From Haemophilus massiliensis (GTDB lineage: Bacteria > Pseudomonadota > Gammaproteobacteria > Enterobacterales > Pasteurellaceae): a stretch of DNA of 64,000 nt. How positions within the stretch are numbered: the first letter of the stretch is position 1; each line of letters opens with the position of its first letter. Shown piece by piece: positions 36,619-44,832 of this stretch. Below the pieces are notes generated by a model. It saw only the letters and a list, made by a program, of their open reading frames with translations. It was not told where the DNA came from and did not search any database. Made by a program: the position numbers and the translations under genes. The stretch covers positions 167,673 to 231,672 of the forward strand of contig LM994635.1 of the NCBI GenBank assembly GCA_000752995.2. The letters are read 5' to 3'.

Positions 36619-37296
36619 CTATGCTGCTTGTTTTAAATTAGCGTTCTGCCAAAAATAAAGCGCACTTTGTTCTAATTTTGCTTTGCGGTTGTAGTAATCC
36701 ATATCAAGCTTAATCATTGTGGCGTTTTCTACCGCCAATAAATCAATCAGTTTTAATTGAGTTTTGCTAAGGTGTTGACGCAAATCGTCATCTTCAGGAT
36801 AACCGTTAATGCGTAGCCATTTTTTACAACCAGCCCCCAACGCCACGATATAAATCAAGTTATTTTCTCTGGCGTAGGCGTGTGCTTCTTTTTTGCCGGT
36901 TAGTCGCTCTCTATATTGGATTGCATCGGTTAGTATTGACTGGTGATTGCTTAGTGTTGATTTAGCCGTGATCCAATCTTCCATCTCATTAAAGCATTTA
37001 ATATAAGCCTCTTTAAATTGCGCCGCTTTTTTGCCACGAAAACCCATTACAAGGAATGTAAAACCGTCTCGGGTCATTCGATACATTGGGCGCATTTTGC
37101 CTTGTTCATCTTTGTATTTTGCCGGCTGAAAATTCAGCTCGCTAAATTCTTTTGAACAATCCAGGTTTTCAATCGCTTGAAGAATGTTTTTGTGCATTTT
37201 TCCGAAATAGTCTGCTACAAATAATGAAGTTGTCATTGCCTGTGTTTGATCGTGGAATTTATGCGGAAATACTAAGGTCGATAGTTGCATATTCAT
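36619..37296 (-). CDS. Rha-family phage regulatory protein
   Basis: The 225-residue protein has the Rha domain: TSLFVADYFGKMHKNILQAI, MTRDGFTFLVMGFRGKKAAQ-FKEAYIKCFNEME, followed by a C-terminal domain that may bind DNA or ligand. Rha proteins in phages and satellites modulate lysogeny or host-dependent growth. It starts two bases after alpA ends, so the two are co-transcribed. Confidence 0.85.
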   Translation of the reverse strand: MNMQLSTLVFPHKFHDQTQAMTTSLFVADYFGKMHKNILQAIENLDCSKEFSELNFQPAKYKDEQGKMRPMYRMTRDGFTFLVMGFRGKKAAQFKEAYIKCFNEMEDWITAKSTLSNHQSILTDAIQYRERLTGKKEAHAYARENNLIYIVALGAGCKKWLRINGYPEDDDLRQHLSKTQLKLIDLLAVENATMIKLDMDYYNRKAKLEQSALYFWQNANLKQAA

Positions 37297-37298
37297 TA

Positions 37299-37502
37299 TT
37301 ACCCCCGAGCGGCTTTTTGTTCTTCAATCCACGCATTCACTTCTTCTAAGTCCCAACGGATAAAGTTTTGTGAAAAACGGATCGGTTGTGGGAATTGTTT
37401 TGCTTTTACTAACAGATTTAATTTAGTGCGGCCAAAGCCAACCATAGCGGTGACTTCATTGCCGGGGATGAGTTTTTTAGATTGGGTTTGTGATTGGTTC
37501 AT
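37299..37502 (-). CDS. alpA: AlpA-family regulator
   Basis: The 67-residue winged-helix protein has the AlpA/MerR-like HTH: KKLIPGNEVTAMVGFGRTKLNLLVKAKQFPQPIRF and a WDLEEVNAWIEEQ helix. AlpA is a hallmark regulator of P4-like satellites and PICIs of Gram-negative bacteria, where it activates island genes. Its own 200-bp upstream region has an ATACCTATC/GATAGG repeat. Confidence 0.88.
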   Translation of the reverse strand: MNQSQTQSKKLIPGNEVTAMVGFGRTKLNLLVKAKQFPQPIRFSQNFIRWDLEEVNAWIEEQKAARG

Positions 37503-37661
37503 AAAAAATACCTATCATTCGTTTAACTTTGTAAAACGCTGTTGCGTTTCGTTGAGTTGTCTAGACGGAAGGTATTAGATAGGATTTTGTTTTTGAATTC
37601 GAGAGTCGAAACTATCAATAAAAAATACTAATAGATAAGATATGATGTTACTTACTGAGAT

Positions 37662-37698
37662 AAAAAAAGCGTAAAATCGTATTAGTAATTTTACGCTT
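37662..37698 (-). terminator. Terminator of the DUF6387-like gene
   Basis: AAGCGTAAAAT and ATTTTACGCTT form an 11-bp stem with a 10-base loop; on the minus strand a run of seven T follows. Confidence 0.85.
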
Positions 37699-37703
37699 AG
37701 ATT

Positions 37704-38486
37704 TTATATAAACTTTGGACTGGAACTAGAAAGTAATCTTAAGGCTCTTTTCTTGACTGTTTGTCTAACTGTATCAATTCTTGATATATCATATTCATCT
37801 GGGAATAATGTATCTGCTATTTCTTGGTCTCTAAATTTTTCACCTGTTGCCATGCTCCATAACATTAAATCAATATAAGGTATTACTTTATATTCAATAA
37901 TATTTGATATTTCTGTATCAGATATTATTTTTCCATTGTTTTTTGTTTTTTCTCGGTGTTCGGCTAATACTTTTTTAAACTGTTCTATAATTACTTCATC
38001 TGAGAGATTAGTTTCAACAGAAATCAATAATCCAAAATGGTTGTTAATCTCATTAATCATTTCTGAATTATCTAAATCTAATTCTATATAATCATAAATA
38101 GACACATCATCTATAATACTTTCAGTATAAGTATTTTTAGCTTTATGTTGATCGATATATTCACTCAAATTATCTAATGTTTTAATAAATTCATTATTTC
38201 CTTTTGTTTTTGCTATTTGATATAAGAAAAATATACTGGATTCAGATATTTTATTTATTGCATCTTGTGAGTTGAATAGACTATCTGGGGTAAATTCAAG
38301 ATTTAATGAGAATCTTGATATATCTTCTTTATTTATATAAAGTAGTTTATCTTCTTTATGCTTTAAATAGTTATAAGCATTTCGTCTAAGTAGCCAAATG
38401 TTTCTCCATTGACCACGGTTCATAGATTTTAAGTGTTCATAATTATTTAAATTAAACCAACTTGGAATACTTGCTCTTTTTTTCAT
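37704..38486 (-). CDS. DUF6387-like accessory protein, 260 aa
   Basis: The protein opens KRASIPSWFNLNNYEHLKS, then a Trp-rich segment NRGQWRNIWLLRRNAYNYL, and is helical throughout. It resembles the DUF6387 family found in phages and islands; function unknown. The gene is much more AT-rich than its neighbours, and it sits alone between its own structured leader and terminator, in the position where satellites carry cargo. A role in phage interference is a guess from position only. Confidence 0.55.
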   Translation of the reverse strand: MKKRASIPSWFNLNNYEHLKSMNRGQWRNIWLLRRNAYNYLKHKEDKLLYINKEDISRFSLNLEFTPDSLFNSQDAINKISESSIFFLYQIAKTKGNNEFIKTLDNLSEYIDQHKAKNTYTESIIDDVSIYDYIELDLDNSEMINEINNHFGLLISVETNLSDEVIIEQFKKVLAEHREKTKNNGKIISDTEISNIIEYKVIPYIDLMLWSMATGEKFRDQEIADTLFPDEYDISRIDTVRQTVKKRALRLLSSSSPKFI

Positions 38487-38518
38487 AAATGCCCCTTTCG
38501 CATTTGCCCTTATGATAG

Positions 38519-38574
38519 GAACGCACCAACAAGATAAGGTTTCTTGCTTTCGGGGATCAGCCTAGGTGCGTTTT
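38519..38574 (-). promoter_or_regulatory. Structured leader of the cargo gene
   Basis: AACGCACC and GGTGCGTT close a stem; inside are CCCCGAAAG and a CAAGA/TCTTG hairpin. Right after it, AAATGC/GCATTT would fold around the SD AAAGGGG of the DUF6387-like gene. The nested stems suggest translational control. Confidence 0.4.
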
Positions 38575-38599
38575 ATTTGGTTATTATTTTATAACGTTG

Positions 38600-38618
38600 A
38601 GCTACGTTAAGCTACGGT
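38600..38618. promoter_or_regulatory. Tandem CGTAGCT element, copy A
   Basis: AGCTACGTTAAGCTACGGT occurs here and again at 46526-46544 with no mismatch. On the minus strand it is two CGTAGCT units 10 bp apart. Copy A lies 114 bp before the cargo gene, with a TATAAA right beside it. Confidence 0.55.
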
Positions 38619-38654
38619 TATTTTATGCAAAGGGATTGTGTTGTATAATGACGG

Positions 38655-38830
38655 TGCTATGAATTTAGGCATAGATTCATAGTCCTTTAGGGCGGTGAGC
38701 TGTGTCGGGCGAGCCGCCCAGATTGATTCGACATAGACAAAGTGCGGTTAGTCTGATCTTGTTCGTAATTATAATTTGCATTGATGATTCTTATCGTTAA
38801 TCCCCTCTGTATCGTGGGGATTTTTTATTG
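38655..38830 (+). ncRNA. Candidate plus-strand structured RNA
   Basis: A TATAAT near 38643 is followed by CTATGAAT/ATTCATAG, GGGCGG/CCGCCC and TGTCG/CGACA inverted repeats, and ends with a clean terminator ATCCCC/GGGGAT plus TTTTTATT (38800-38827). No ORF fits. The stretch also holds one USS. A clear -35 is missing. Confidence 0.4.
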
Positions 38831-38862
38831 GCATTATTTGATCACTTTCTTTAATTCGCTTT

Positions 38863-39345
38863 CTACGGTCGTTTTACTTGATTTAATGCCCTGTGCTCTG
38901 CGCTTTGTTTTGTTCTTTTGATAAAGTGTTGTGCTTTTACGCCGTGTTTTGTGCCTCTATCGACCATATGCCAGAAATACGGATCATTAACATAAACTTT
39001 TACCGGGCCTGTCAATAAAGTTCCTTTTTTGGTGCGCCGGTTACGTTTTCTTTCTCTTGTTATTGTTGATTTGTTTTTATTGGAGAAAAATATTTCTGTT
39101 TCCCCGGCGAGTTGGTTTTTATCTAGCTTGGTTTTATGGCGAATATTTTTCTTTAATACGCCTTTTTCTCTGAAATTGGTGCTTTTGGGCATAATCGGCA
39201 CAATAGGCTTAAGTGCCTTTTTAACTTCTTTTGCGCCGGCATTAAGCCCTTTTCTGACCGCCTGCTTTGCACTTTTTTTCATTTCTTTGTTGAGATTTTT
39301 TAAATTTGCTTGTAATTCTTTTAAACCTTTTATTTGAACTGACAT
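38863..39345 (-). CDS. HK97 gp10-like head-tail protein
   Basis: The 160-residue protein begins SVQIKGLKELQANLKNLNKEM and has FWHMVDRGTKHGVKAQHF, typical of HK97-gp10 proteins, which help join head and tail. The expected C-terminus (a helix ending in ELKKVI) is present in another frame and would end at 38834, while the present frame ends early with VKRP. This suggests a frameshift near 38920. It is the last gene of the head operon. Confidence 0.75.
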   Translation of the reverse strand: MSVQIKGLKELQANLKNLNKEMKKSAKQAVRKGLNAGAKEVKKALKPIVPIMPKSTNFREKGVLKKNIRHKTKLDKNQLAGETEIFFSNKNKSTITRERKRNRRTKKGTLLTGPVKVYVNDPYFWHMVDRGTKHGVKAQHFIKRTKQSAEHRALNQVKRP

Positions 39346-39419
39346 TATTTACTCCAATAATAAAAAATTGAATAGAGGACTAAGGTATAAGCTATCATGT
39401 AGAGAAGTTCTATATTCAT
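39345..39419 (-). CDS. 24-residue hydrophobic peptide between terL and gp10
   Basis: The ATG overlaps the terL stop (ATGA) and its stop overlaps the gp10 start (TAATG), so it would be translated by coupling. The peptide is almost wholly hydrophobic with many Tyr, Leu and Ile and ends WSK. No family recognised; it could be a tiny membrane protein or only a coupling device. Confidence 0.45.
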   Translation of the reverse strand: MNIELLYMIAYTLVLYSIFYYWSK

Positions 39420-41083
39420 AGATCCACCCCGTTAAATTGTTCCAATGCCTGTTTATGTTCTTCCGATAACTCAAAAATCAGATCACCATATTCAAGCTGA
39501 TAGGTGCCGAATGACATCAAGAAAGCCACTGCCGGATCGATTTTATTTGCCGCCTTCTTCTTGTTCGGTTTTATGTTGGCGTTGGCATCAGTTTCCATTA
39601 CCACATTGGATAATGCCCACGAAAGCACCGGATCGCCGTGGTGTTCTATCACTTGGCGATTAATCAACACTTCCACACTTTTCGCCACCGGGCTAAAGCG
39701 CTGGTAAGTTTGCGGGAAAGGTTCCACTTCCAAGCCTGCCGCCTGTAACTGTGTTCTTAAGTGTGTGGCGTTCCAGACGTCAAAGCCAATCATTTTGATA
39801 TTGAAGTTTTCGGCGTCTTTTAAAATATCATCACGGATTTTGTCGTAGTCGATACAGTCGCCCTCTGTGACAATTAACCACCCTTGGCGTACCCAGTTAC
39901 GATAAACGGCCCGATTCTTGTTGGCCACATTATCAAGCTGATATTCGGGAATATAGTGCCGGGTAATCAACCGCACTTTTTTTCCTTGCGGAAAGGTATA
40001 ACAAAGGCTGGTTAAGTCGTTGGTGCTGGATAAATCCAAGCCTAAATAGCAATCCTGATGAAGTAAGTCGCCTTCGGTGTAATCCCGCGCACATTGCGCC
40101 CAGTTTCCTTCGCCTAGCCATGGTGTGGTTCCTTGGCACCAGACATTAAAGCGCTTAGTTAGCATTTCCACCCATTCGGAAGGAATCCCCCGGGCCTTTT
40201 TAATGGTATTTTCAAAATCAAGGTAAGGAATGGACTTGCCGATATTCGGATTAGCCTTGATCCAGTTTTCCGGGTTATCAATTTCGCTTTCGTCATCCAG
40301 TTCAAAAATCAGAATAAAAATGCTGTCGTTTTGCTCGTTGCCTTCCAGTATTTGCGCGCAATAGTCATAATGCTGTTTACAAGCTGAAATGATATTACTG
40401 CCGGCTGTGGTAATGGCAAATAGTAAACCTTCGGGGCGTGCGCCTTGTCCTAGCTCTAATGCGCTGTAAACGCTGTTGTCGGCGTGTAAATGGTATTCGT
40501 CCACGATAGCAAGGCTTGGATTGGTGCCTTCGATAGTGCTTGATTTAGCCGCTAATGGGCGCATTAAGCTGTTTGATTTTGGGTTGATTAGCTTGTGTTG
40601 CATTATGTTGATCCGCTTTTTTAGCGGTTTGGATAACAAACACATTTGGCGCGCATCATCGAACACAATGCGGGCTTGGTCGCGGCTGACGGCGGCGGTG
40701 TAAATATCTTGTTGGCCCGATTCCATCAGTAAAAACCAGTTGGCCAAGACTGCGGCAACGGTAGATTTAGCATTTTTCCGCGCTACTTGAATATAGGCGG
40801 AACGGTATTTTCTCAAGCCGGTATCAGTGCGCTTGAAGCCTAACAGGTTGGCAAATAGAAACGTCTGCCAGTCTGAAAGCTCGATAGGTTGCCCGCGTAA
40901 ATGCCCTTTAACGTGCGGACATAAGCGGGAGAACGCCAAGAATTTATTCACTGTGCTTTCATCAAAGTAATAAGCGGGATTGTCTAAATCCTCAAGGTAA
41001 CGGCTTACCGCCTGTTTGATTTTCTTACAGGCGACAATCTCCCCGGCTTGAATTTTCAGTGCGTACTCGTGCCAAGCGGTCAT
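39416..41083 (-). CDS. terL: Terminase large subunit (HK97/Terminase_1 type)
   Basis: The 555-residue packaging motor has an ATPase domain with the Walker A-like ARKNAKST (residues 101-108) and Walker B AIVDEYH (192-198), and a nuclease domain with GLDLSSTNDL as the first acidic site. It cuts and pumps DNA into heads. It starts one base after terS ends. It appears intact, so the island can package by itself. Confidence 0.93.
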   Translation of the reverse strand: MTAWHEYALKIQAGEIVACKKIKQAVSRYLEDLDNPAYYFDESTVNKFLAFSRLCPHVKGHLRGQPIELSDWQTFLFANLLGFKRTDTGLRKYRSAYIQVARKNAKSTVAAVLANWFLLMESGQQDIYTAAVSRDQARIVFDDARQMCLLSKPLKKRINIMQHKLINPKSNSLMRPLAAKSSTIEGTNPSLAIVDEYHLHADNSVYSALELGQGARPEGLLFAITTAGSNIISACKQHYDYCAQILEGNEQNDSIFILIFELDDESEIDNPENWIKANPNIGKSIPYLDFENTIKKARGIPSEWVEMLTKRFNVWCQGTTPWLGEGNWAQCARDYTEGDLLHQDCYLGLDLSSTNDLTSLCYTFPQGKKVRLITRHYIPEYQLDNVANKNRAVYRNWVRQGWLIVTEGDCIDYDKIRDDILKDAENFNIKMIGFDVWNATHLRTQLQAAGLEVEPFPQTYQRFSPVAKSVEVLINRQVIEHHGDPVLSWALSNVVMETDANANIKPNKKKAANKIDPAVAFLMSFGTYQLEYGDLIFELSEEHKQALEQFNGVDL

Positions 41084-41084
41084 A

Positions 41085-41453
41085 TTACATCACTAAGATT
41101 TCATCTAGACGGTCGGTAATATCTTCTTCCACCGGATTTTTACGACGGCTCACCGGATCAAAGCCCAATAGAGAAGACATCTTAATCATGACTTTTTCCG
41201 CATCGGCTTTCGCGGACAATGCCGGGTTTCTGGATTGCGTACCTTGGCTATTCACGATAATGAAGCCATTTTTCGCTAAATCCGCCACAGAATGGCGCCA
41301 AATCGCGTAGTTTTCGCAATAAATTTCAAGGTTTGTTAAATCTTCCGGCTTAATATCGCCACGTTCTGAAAGTTGCTTAATGCGAGCTTTCCATTGAGTT
41401 TTTGCGATTTCATCTAAGAAATCAGGGGTTTTATAACTTTTTCGCTTGCTCAT
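41085..41453 (-). CDS. terS: Terminase small subunit (P27 family)
   Basis: The 122-residue protein has the P27-type order: WKARIKQLSERGDIKPEDLTNLEIYCENYAIWRHS followed by NGFIIVNSQGTQSRNPALS and LLGFDPVSR. It recognises the packaging site and recruits TerL. The repeat-rich DNA directly upstream is the natural place for its target. Confidence 0.88.
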   Translation of the reverse strand: MSKRKSYKTPDFLDEIAKTQWKARIKQLSERGDIKPEDLTNLEIYCENYAIWRHSVADLAKNGFIIVNSQGTQSRNPALSAKADAEKVMIKMSSLLGFDPVSRRKNPVEEDITDRLDEILVM

Positions 41454-41979
41454 TCACTTTCCTCTTAACCATTTTTTATAACCGATCCAAATTTGGATTG
41501 GTTGGATATAACCGGCCCAAATCTGGGCGCGTTAAACATTCCTTATTTTCAAAAAAATTGCCGTGCGTAAAAATTTGAGTAGGGGGGCGGTCGTACCGGC
41601 TTGTGCTTTTCTTTCTAAAACTCCCCCCCACCTGGTCAACTTATCTCTAACTTGTTGATTTTAAAGCAGAACGCAAAAATGCACTCTGTCTATCTGTTTG
41701 ATTTTAAAGCAAAAACCAAACTTGGACTTTGTCTATCTATTCAGCCAATCCAAATTTGGATCGGCCATAAAGGGTTAAAATATTCCTTGATACCTACCAA
41801 CTGTTGCGATATCGCAACGGTTCAGGTATAGACAGACGTCTGCCTATAGTTCAACTGTTACCTTATGGCAACGGTTAAAGCATGGTGTTATCACCACAGT
41901 TCAGTTATAGACATATGTACACAACTGAATTATGGTCATAATGACCACGATTCAGGTATGGGAAAAATCACCATCCCTT
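41454..41979. repeat. Palindrome array between HNH and terS (candidate cos/packaging site)
   Basis: No gene fits here. Two identical 14-bp palindromes ATCCAAATTTGGAT lie at 41485 and 41748. Between them two direct copies of a TTGATTTTAAAGCA...GTCTATCTGT-type unit occur near 41656 and 41699. Then six dyads follow in 145 bp: GTTGCGATATCGCAAC (41803-41818), one at 41827-41848 (10 of 11 pairs), 41853-41876, 41883-41896, 41900-41929 and TGGTCATAATGACCA (41933-41947), separated by TTCAGGTAT-like spacers. In HK97-like phages cos lies beside HNH and terS. Confidence 0.6.
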
Positions 41980-42336
41980 TTACTTCTTCGCTCCATAACC
42001 TCGCTTATCAATTACCCTTGTCTTATAGCTATGGCAATCACGGCATAAAGCCTGATGATTGCTTGCTACCCAGAACAACGGATCAGCTTGTCCGTTCTCT
42101 ACCGGTTTGATATGGTCTATCACTGTTGCCGGTGTGTATTTCCCTTGTTCTAAACACATCACGCAAAGGGGATGATGCTTTAAGTATTGCTCGCGGTATT
42201 TACTCCACTTATGGTTGTAACCGCGTGCGCTACTGCTTGGGCGGTTATCCTTTGGCTTATGTTCCTCACATCTGCCGGACTTTACTTTGTTTCTACATCC
42301 GGGATAGCTACAACGTCTTAATGGTTGGTATGGCAT
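41980..42336 (-). CDS. HNH endonuclease
   Basis: The 118-residue protein has an N-terminal Cys pair (RCSYPGC), zinc cysteines C58/C61 and C98/C101, and the catalytic DH pair (D74-H75) with NHQALCRDCH. Such HNH proteins adjoin terminase genes of cos phages and are needed with TerL for specific cos cutting. Confidence 0.88.
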   Translation of the reverse strand: MPYQPLRRCSYPGCRNKVKSGRCEEHKPKDNRPSSSARGYNHKWSKYREQYLKHHPLCVMCLEQGKYTPATVIDHIKPVENGQADPLFWVASNHQALCRDCHSYKTRVIDKRGYGAKK

Positions 42337-42350
42337 CGGTTACTAAATCC

Positions 42351-42686
42351 TTAGTAAGCGCACGGTTCTCTATACACTTCCCATAATGCGGAAATCGTCA
42401 TCGGTGCCGGTTTAAGGTTGGCTAAGTCGGTGACGGCTTCGCGGTTAGTGTAGAGATAGGCAATATACATTAAGCAGCCGACTTTAATCGCTGGAGTAAA
42501 AAGCACGGTCTTTTCTGTTTCTTCTTCCCCAAAGGTCTTGCCAATATGCTTTTGAGCGACTTCAAGCGCGGCCACAATATAGCCTTTCAATAATCCATCA
42601 TCTAAATTAAAATCGGCTGTAAGATTTAATTGATCTTTCACTTCATTAAGGGTTATTAATTGTTCAATATCTGGCATATGCTTCAC
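42351..42686 (-). CDS. Head-tail connector, gp6-like
   Basis: The 111-residue protein begins with ITLNEVKDQLNLTADFNLDD and has GYIVAALEVAQKHIGKTF and MYIAYLYTNREAV, the pattern of the HK97 gp6-like connector (DNA packaging protein family). It forms the ring under the portal. It overlaps the head-closure gene upstream. Confidence 0.83.
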   Translation of the reverse strand: MKHMPDIEQLITLNEVKDQLNLTADFNLDDGLLKGYIVAALEVAQKHIGKTFGEEETEKTVLFTPAIKVGCLMYIAYLYTNREAVTDLANLKPAPMTISALWEVYREPCAY

Positions 42687-43023
42687 CTTCCTTACACATC
42701 AGCTGTAATTCTCTATGCGCTTCTTTGCCATCAATAACGGAATAAACATCTAAATAACGATCACCATATTTCACCCGCATTTTATTGGTTATATTGACAA
42801 GGTAGCGAATGCGAATGCGGATAATGTTTTCACCCATTTGAAAAGGTCCGCTAAAATATTCACGGCCTTGCAATGGCTCAATACTCGCCCGAATTGTTGC
42901 TACATCCTCCCAGATTGGCTCTCGCGCAGTATTACGGTTATTAACTTCCCTTTCTTTGTCATAGTTGCGTTGCTGTAGTGTAATCACCTTGTTATAAGTT
43001 CCGGCTTTAATCATTCTCGCCAT
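42664..43023 (-). CDS. Head closure (head-tail joining) protein
   Basis: The 119-residue beta-rich protein (KAGTYNKVITLQQRN, ATIRASIEPLQGREYF, RIRIRYLVNITNKMRVKYG) fits the phage head-tail joining family (SPP1 gp16/HK97 gp7 type). It overlaps the portal and connector genes by 17 and 23 bases. Confidence 0.82.
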   Translation of the reverse strand: MARMIKAGTYNKVITLQQRNYDKEREVNNRNTAREPIWEDVATIRASIEPLQGREYFSGPFQMGENIIRIRIRYLVNITNKMRVKYGDRYLDVYSVIDGKEAHRELQLMCKEGEAYARY

Positions 43024-44224
43024 CTTTATCCTCTTTGCGTTTTACTTCTACGGTTTGTTTCCATGCTTGGCTGAATTCTTCTCCACCAGCATAAGGTGGT
43101 AAACCTTCACGGCGGCGGACTTCATTAGGGCACATAACGCCCGCCTTAATCGCCACATCGTAGCTATTGAACCGTTCATTTTGACTGGTGCGCAATAAAT
43201 CGCTAGTATCAAATTCGATTAAATAACGCTTCTTACTGTTGCTGCCTAAATCAATCATCAGGGCGTCTTTAAGCTGTTGTTCAAAATTAGTTAGCCACGG
43301 GCGTAAGGTTTGCGATAAGAAGGCGCGGCTTGCTTCACTGAAATTTGAATAACTGCTATTAGAATAATCCTGTAAGAAAATCGGGCTAATGTTATAGATT
43401 CTGGCAATATCGGAAATCGTGAAGGTACGGCTTGCCAGCCATTCTGCATCTTGATTAGTCATGCCTAATTGCTTATATTCCATTGAACCTTCAAGGATTG
43501 GCGTTTTTCCGGCATTCTTCGCACCTTTATAACGTTCAAGCGCTTTCACCGCTTTTTGTGCTTTGGCTTCATCTAACCATTCGGCAGTAGTAATTAAGCC
43601 GCTTGCCATTAAGCCATTTTTCATCATTGCCGATCCGTGTTTCTGTTGAGCAATACCTAAGCCTACGGTTTCACGACAAATCGCAATCGGCGAACGTCCC
43701 ATAAAACCATCAAGGGAAGAATGGCGTAAATGGAGGATTTCATCTTGAAGATAGTTTTTGCTATTGCCGTCTAAGTCTGTAATCTGATAGATATACTCGC
43801 CACCAACTTTGCGATAAATATTGACTGCACTTGGCGGATATGGAGTAAGGCTGACCGGTTCGCCTTTGTTATTCCATTCAATCACTGCATAAGCGTTACC
43901 ATTTAACAGGCAATGGCGCATCATCGTATATTTAAACTGATACGGTGTTTGACTGCGGTTCGGCATTTCATTCAGTAGATAGTCCACCGGGTGACGGTAA
44001 ACACGTTCGCGCCCATCATCTTTAAGCTGATACAGATAACAAGGCATACTAGCGACCGCTTCGGCTATGACGGTAACGGCATTCATCACCGCCGGCAGAC
44101 TTTCCGCCGTGTTCGGGCTGACAAATTCCCCTGCGCCGGTATTCGATACGCCGAGATAAGAAAGCAGTTCATCAATAGTCATCGGGGCGCTACGTTGTTC
44201 TTTTCGTCTAAACGGGTTCCACAT
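43007..44224 (-). CDS. HK97-family portal protein
   Basis: The 405-residue protein starts MWNPFRRKEQ after GGAGG and has SLPAVMNAVTVIAEAVASMP, the stem-region sequence DIARIYNISPIFLQDYSNSSYSN and ELRPWL-type crown entry, as in HK97 portals. It forms the dodecameric DNA entry ring. An in-frame start 21 bases earlier is possible. Confidence 0.93.
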   Translation of the reverse strand: MWNPFRRKEQRSAPMTIDELLSYLGVSNTGAGEFVSPNTAESLPAVMNAVTVIAEAVASMPCYLYQLKDDGRERVYRHPVDYLLNEMPNRSQTPYQFKYTMMRHCLLNGNAYAVIEWNNKGEPVSLTPYPPSAVNIYRKVGGEYIYQITDLDGNSKNYLQDEILHLRHSSLDGFMGRSPIAICRETVGLGIAQQKHGSAMMKNGLMASGLITTAEWLDEAKAQKAVKALERYKGAKNAGKTPILEGSMEYKQLGMTNQDAEWLASRTFTISDIARIYNISPIFLQDYSNSSYSNFSEASRAFLSQTLRPWLTNFEQQLKDALMIDLGSNSKKRYLIEFDTSDLLRTSQNERFNSYDVAIKAGVMCPNEVRRREGLPPYAGGEEFSQAWKQTVEVKRKEDKDGEND

Positions 44225-44225
44225 C

Positions 44226-44780
44226 TTATGCCTCCGCCACATCAAGCCACTGTTTCAAAAGTGCGGTCGATTTTCCTTGCGCGTTTGCCATAGAACGCTT
44301 GGCAATCTCAACACTGCTTTCAGGGTATGCCGGAATGCTGGTGACGGTAATCTCAAATAATTCCGCTTTAGCAACGGTGCGCTGAAAAGGCTCTACATCA
44401 AAGTTCCAGGTTTCTTCTTTTGCCCAAAAGCCAAACGACATTCCGGAAATATCGCCACGTTCAACACTAACCAATAAATCACGCCCTAAGGTGGTATCAG
44501 GCGGCATTAACTCAAAACGTAAGCCTATGACGTCTTCTTCCAGTTTTAAGGTGCCCGCACGGGTGCGCCCTAATAGTTTGGTGTGATCGTGTTCAAACAA
44601 GGCGCGCACATCAGCACCGCTACTTAAACTTTCACTAAAGGCGTTCGCGCTGAACTGTTCCACAAAGTCACAATAAAGCACTTCGGAAGGGCTGTTCCAC
44701 TTCACCACATAGCCGATCAGTTTTTTATTCTCACTGTCTGCCATGATTTCAGATGAACGGACTTCAAATTCTTTATTCAT
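44226..44780 (-). CDS. HK97-family prohead protease
   Basis: The 184-residue serine protease (U35 family) has GYVVKWNSPSEVLYCDFVEQF, the catalytic His region LFEHDHTKLLGR and the Ser region GDISGMSFGFWA. It cuts the capsid N-terminal scaffold domain. The start at 44780 follows AAGGGAAAGT; the frame extends further up into the capsid gene. Confidence 0.9.
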   Translation of the reverse strand: MNKEFEVRSSEIMADSENKKLIGYVVKWNSPSEVLYCDFVEQFSANAFSESLSSGADVRALFEHDHTKLLGRTRAGTLKLEEDVIGLRFELMPPDTTLGRDLLVSVERGDISGMSFGFWAKEETWNFDVEPFQRTVAKAELFEITVTSIPAYPESSVEIAKRSMANAQGKSTALLKQWLDVAEA

Positions 44781-44832
44781 ACTTTCCCTTTTAACCAAAA
44801 AGGGGCTTAATGCCCCTGTTGGAATTTGACGA

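Noticed and set aside
41454..41979. CRISPR array
   Set aside because: The repeats are short palindromes of differing sequence and uneven spacing; no cas genes are present.
41865..42386. Plus-strand ORFs across the palindrome array and HNH gene
   Set aside because: They are antisense to HNH or composed of repeat DNA, with no family match.
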